Below the pieces are notes generated by a model. It saw nothing but the letters and a program-made list of their open reading frames with translations, ran no database searches and had not been told where the DNA came from. From an uncultured Fretibacterium sp. (GTDB lineage Bacteria > Synergistota > Synergistia > Synergistales > Aminobacteriaceae), in NCBI GenBank assembly GCA_937915835.1, contig CALGHA010000173.1, forward strand, positions 1-8,289: a stretch of 8,289 nucleotides of DNA, in the 5' to 3' direction. Of the stretch, positions 6,517 to 8,289 are shown in pieces; position 1 is the first letter of the stretch, and every line of letters begins with the position of its first letter. A program made the translations under genes and the position numbers.

Positions 6517-7941
6517 TCAACAGTTCATAATCACATCATCAATTACCGGAGATTTCGCAGTCGGTCGCGCTCGTTTCACCGTCTCGATAATCTTTGGTAT
6601 CCAGCCGCCATGAAATAATTCGCATGCATTTGGCGATTTTCCCATTATGTTATTCTCGTCGTCTAATAACGCTGAAGCCCGGCATCCTCCGTAACAATGG
6701 GCTGAGAATTTACACGCTCGGCATTTTTGATTAGCGTTCAAAAACTCTTCGGCGGTCATATTGATATATTGCAAGTATTCAGGGGAGTTCAGGCATTCGC
6801 TCAAGCCCTTATCCAGAATTAACGGCAGATTGTCATATCTTGTCATCTCCGAAATCGGAATACACATCACAGCCCGTCCGTCTGGTGTTATATACGTAGT
6901 GTTCAGAACATGGCCGCATAAATATGTCTTGGCAGGATTATAATTCTCGTGATAGCCGATTATTGAATACTCATCTGGAGTTTGGGGGGCAGCCATGAAA
7001 AATGACGTGAACAATATTCTCAATGGCATTCCGTCCGAATAATAATATGGCAGGTAATCTAAATAAATCTGGAACGTTTCAGGTATAGTTATTGATTGCG
7101 TGTCAAAATTCTTCTTCCATTCGCCCGTGTTCGTAACTGCTGAAGTCTTAAGTGAGTTAACTCCAACCGAAGCAAGATAATTTATGCTCTCACGCAGGAC
7201 GTGTTTATTGCCATTATGAATTGCCATCTCTGAACCTGTAGGAAATCCCATATCACGGCACAATCGAAATGCCCTGTCTACTGCCTTCTCAGCTCCAGGA
7301 ATTCCTCGCAGCCAGTCATGACAGCCAACTCCGTCAAAACTCATGTTGAACTCTGGATGAATTTTTCTCGCGTCAAGCTCTCTCAATAACTTCTCATTAA
7401 CTAAATAACCGTTTGAGTAAATCTGTGTGATATTAATATTTCGTGATAAAAGCTCATCAACAATTTCAAGAAAATCATCACGTATTAACGGCTCCCCACC
7501 GGTCAACGAAACTTTCATAACTCCGCAGGCTTCGAGCTCGTCAATAATCCTGAAAATATCATCATGGCTTAATTCCCCAGATTTTGCTTCGGGCGCTGAC
7601 ATGTAACAATGACGACACTTATAATTGCATCTTCCAGTTATAGACCAGTGAACATGACGAAGATAACGCGATGGGAATTTTTTATACTCCTGATTGGGCA
7701 AAAGTTTTTCTTCGGGGTCGCATGGCTCGATTATTCCGGCTTTAAGAACTTCCGTGATTATTGATTGTATCTCGTCGTCAATGAATGGTATTGAGAAATC
7801 TACTTTTCCGTTGCAATATTTTATCGCCTGAAACTGTTTAGATGTCAGAAAATTGGCCCGGTAAGTCTTAGTGTCAATGATTGCATAAGGTAAATTTTCC
7901 CAGCCCCGCAAAATATAATCTTCCTTCAACTTGTAATACAT
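6517..7941 (-). CDS. Radical SAM/SPASM RiPP maturase with N-terminal PqqD-like recognition region
   Basis: This cytoplasmic iron-sulfur enzyme probably makes a radical-based crosslink or other change in the peptide encoded just upstream. Residues 1-85 resemble a PqqD-like RiPP recognition element (FLTSKQFQAIKYCNGKVDFS), which would bind the leader. The radical SAM core has CNYKCRHC (Cys105, 109, 112) for the SAM-cleaving [4Fe-4S] cluster and the TGGEP motif (147-151). A SPASM domain supplies cysteines for auxiliary clusters: Cys342, Cys360, then CRACKFSAHCYGGC (Cys407, 410, 416, 420) and Cys440. The protein ends in MNC. At 474 residues it has normal length and no visible damage. The ATG has a strong AAGGGGG site 7 nt upstream. 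It follows the precursor gene on the same strand, separated by hairpins and an intrinsic terminator that probably limits its expression. The exact modification is not deducible. Confidence 0.92.
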   Translation of the reverse strand: MYYKLKEDYILRGWENLPYAIIDTKTYRANFLTSKQFQAIKYCNGKVDFSIPFIDDEIQSIITEVLKAGIIEPCDPEEKLLPNQEYKKFPSRYLRHVHWSITGRCNYKCRHCYMSAPEAKSGELSHDDIFRIIDELEACGVMKVSLTGGEPLIRDDFLEIVDELLSRNINITQIYSNGYLVNEKLLRELDARKIHPEFNMSFDGVGCHDWLRGIPGAEKAVDRAFRLCRDMGFPTGSEMAIHNGNKHVLRESINYLASVGVNSLKTSAVTNTGEWKKNFDTQSITIPETFQIYLDYLPYYYSDGMPLRILFTSFFMAAPQTPDEYSIIGYHENYNPAKTYLCGHVLNTTYITPDGRAVMCIPISEMTRYDNLPLILDKGLSECLNSPEYLQYINMTAEEFLNANQKCRACKFSAHCYGGCRASALLDDENNIMGKSPNACELFHGGWIPKIIETVKRARPTAKSPVIDDVIMNC

Positions 7942-7948
7942 GAATTTT

Positions 7949-7955
7949 CCCCCTT
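7949..7955 (-). promoter_or_regulatory. Ribosome-binding site of the maturase gene, next to the terminator T run
   Basis: AAGGGGG on the - strand sits 7 nt upstream of the ATG at 7941 and directly after the seven-T run of the upstream terminator. In a read-through transcript the hairpin would end just before this site and leave it exposed. Confidence 0.75.
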
Positions 7956-7995
7956 AAAAAAACTGCCACTCTTTGAAATTAAAGAATGACAGTTT
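7956..7995 (-). terminator. Intrinsic terminator between RiPP precursor and maturase genes
   Basis: On the - strand, arms AAACTGTCATTCTTT (7995-7981) and AAAGAGTGGCAGTTT (7974-7960) pair at all 15 positions, two of them G-U, around a 6-nt loop. Four more T follow the stem, making a run of seven T at 7962-7956. The two G-U pairs become C-A mismatches on the + strand, so the hairpin is strongest in - strand RNA, the direction of the genes. The stem is AT-rich, which would suit partial termination. Confidence 0.82.
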
Positions 7996-7996
7996 A

Positions 7997-8014
7997 ATTA
8001 TCCTTAGGACTAAT
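7997..8014. repeat. Small inverted repeat in the precursor-maturase gap
   Basis: ATTATCC (7997-8003) pairs with GGA-C-TAAT (8007-8014), with one bulged base and a 3-nt loop. It sits between two other hairpins in the same gap. It may simply reflect AT-rich sequence. Confidence 0.35.
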
Positions 8015-8016
8015 AA

Positions 8017-8040
8017 TTTAACAGCTAATGCTGAATTAAA
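8017..8040. repeat. Inverted repeat just after the precursor stop codon
   Basis: TTTAACAGC (8017-8025) pairs with GCTG-AA-TTAAA (8030-8040) around the loop TAAT, with a 2-nt bulge. On the - strand it lies 10-33 bases after the precursor TAG. It could protect the 3' end of a precursor-only transcript; this is an inference. Confidence 0.45.
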
Positions 8041-8041
8041 A

Positions 8042-8069
8042 GCCAATGCCTACCAGCCAATGCCTACCA
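8042..8069. repeat. Perfect 14-bp tandem duplication over the precursor C-terminus
   Basis: GCCAATGCCTACCA occurs twice back to back (8042-8055 and 8056-8069). On the - strand it covers the last codons (V-G-I-G-W) and the TAG stop of the precursor gene. Because 14 is not a multiple of three, the second copy is read in another frame and supplies the Trp codon and the stop. Confidence 0.97.
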
Positions 8070-8289
8070 ATTCCACGCAAGTATCATCGGGGTCATGATG
8101 ACCTATACCAAACATGCAAAATCCGCCGCCAGCTACTGCTTTGAGCTGTTCATTGTTAATTTCAGTCATATTTTCGGGCTTGTAACCGTGAGCCTCAGCA
8201 ACTTTCTCAACTGCTTCCTGATTGGCTTTAACCGCTTCGTCCTTGAAACCCTTTGAGGCCGCTAACTCCGCTAATGCCTTGTAACCCGC
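8050..8289 (-). CDS. RiPP precursor with Nif11-like leader, 3' part (5' end missing)
   Basis: This encodes a ribosomally made peptide that is probably modified by the adjacent radical SAM/SPASM enzyme. 79 residues are visible; the frame stays open to the window edge and the start lies outside. The leader is helical and charged (LAELAASKGFKDEAV, VEKVAEAHGYKPENMTE) and ends in NNEQLKAVAGGG (residues 45-56), like Nif11-type leaders with a double-Gly cleavage site for a C39-type peptidase. Cleavage after Gly55 or Gly56 would free a core of 23-24 residues, beginning GFCMFGIGHH or FCMFGIGHH. The core has Cys58 and Cys71, an acidic DPDD segment and two GIG motifs, and ends GIGW. The TAG stop lies in a 14-bp tandem duplication. 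The family is assigned from leader pattern and context; no named product is recognised. Confidence 0.8.
   Translation of the reverse strand, partial: AGYKALAELAASKGFKDEAVKANQEAVEKVAEAHGYKPENMTEINNEQLKAVAGGGFCMFGIGHHDPDDTCVELVGIGW

Noticed and set aside
8015..8023. Extended -10-like TGTTAAATT on the - strand as a promoter for the maturase
   Set aside because: No -35 at a suitable distance, it lies inside a hairpin in AT-rich DNA, and a transcript from it would meet the terminator at once.
8101..8118. Met-Phe-Gly in the core as a spliceotide (xYG) site for radical tyramine excision
   Set aside because: The known motif has Tyr, not Phe, and no PlpY-like partner gene is visible, so the resemblance is too weak.
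8167..8169. In-frame ATG (Met41) as the start of the RiPP precursor
   Set aside because: It would cut the leader in the middle, there is no good Shine-Dalgarno before it, and leader-like sequence continues to the window edge.

Overview
The window most likely comes from a low-to-moderate GC member of the Synergistota (Synergistetes), probably a host-associated Synergistaceae. The main evidence is the C-terminus of the first protein: a Gly-rich linker, one Cys, a short hydrophobic helix and a basic KRK tail, which matches the Synerg-CTERM sorting signal. Strong AAGGGG-type ribosome-binding sites and compact gene spacing fit a gut-type anaerobe. No rRNA or other phylogenetic marker is present, so this placement is an inference.

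Left half, + strand. Positions 1-2556 hold the 3' part of a large surface protein: ten Pmp-like GGA(I/V/L)...FxxN beta-helix repeats, a DQRG...IGA segment typical of choice-of-anchor Q proteins, a bacterial Ig-like domain, an unrecognised domain of about 230 residues, and the Synerg-CTERM tail. A strong intrinsic terminator follows. A predicted promoter then precedes a zinc-finger-less, CbpA-type DnaJ homologue (2668-3522). A near-consensus promoter inside the end of that gene precedes pgsA (3577-4137, TTG start), which makes phosphatidylglycerophosphate. The pgsA terminator overlaps the end of the convergent gene.

Right half, - strand, read from 8289 down to 4184. First is the 3' part of a RiPP precursor with a Nif11-like leader ending in a Gly-Gly-Gly site (8050-8289). 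Next come a cluster of intercistronic hairpins and a rho-independent terminator (7956-7995), then a radical SAM/SPASM peptide maturase with an N-terminal PqqD-like region (6517-7941). These are followed by a 140-residue protein of unknown function (6013-6435), translationally coupled to a membrane-anchored nucleotide-sugar 4,6-dehydratase of the PglF/WbpM/CapD type (4184-6016).

The most interesting part is the right edge. The precursor and maturase look like a two-gene RiPP module whose leaky internal terminator would favour precursor over enzyme. The short core has two cysteines and two GIG motifs, and a perfect 14-bp tandem duplication covers its last codons. Removing one copy changes the predicted C-terminal residue from Trp to Phe and moves the stop from TAG to a TAA just downstream. 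The product, its export system and the 5' end of the precursor gene are not visible here.
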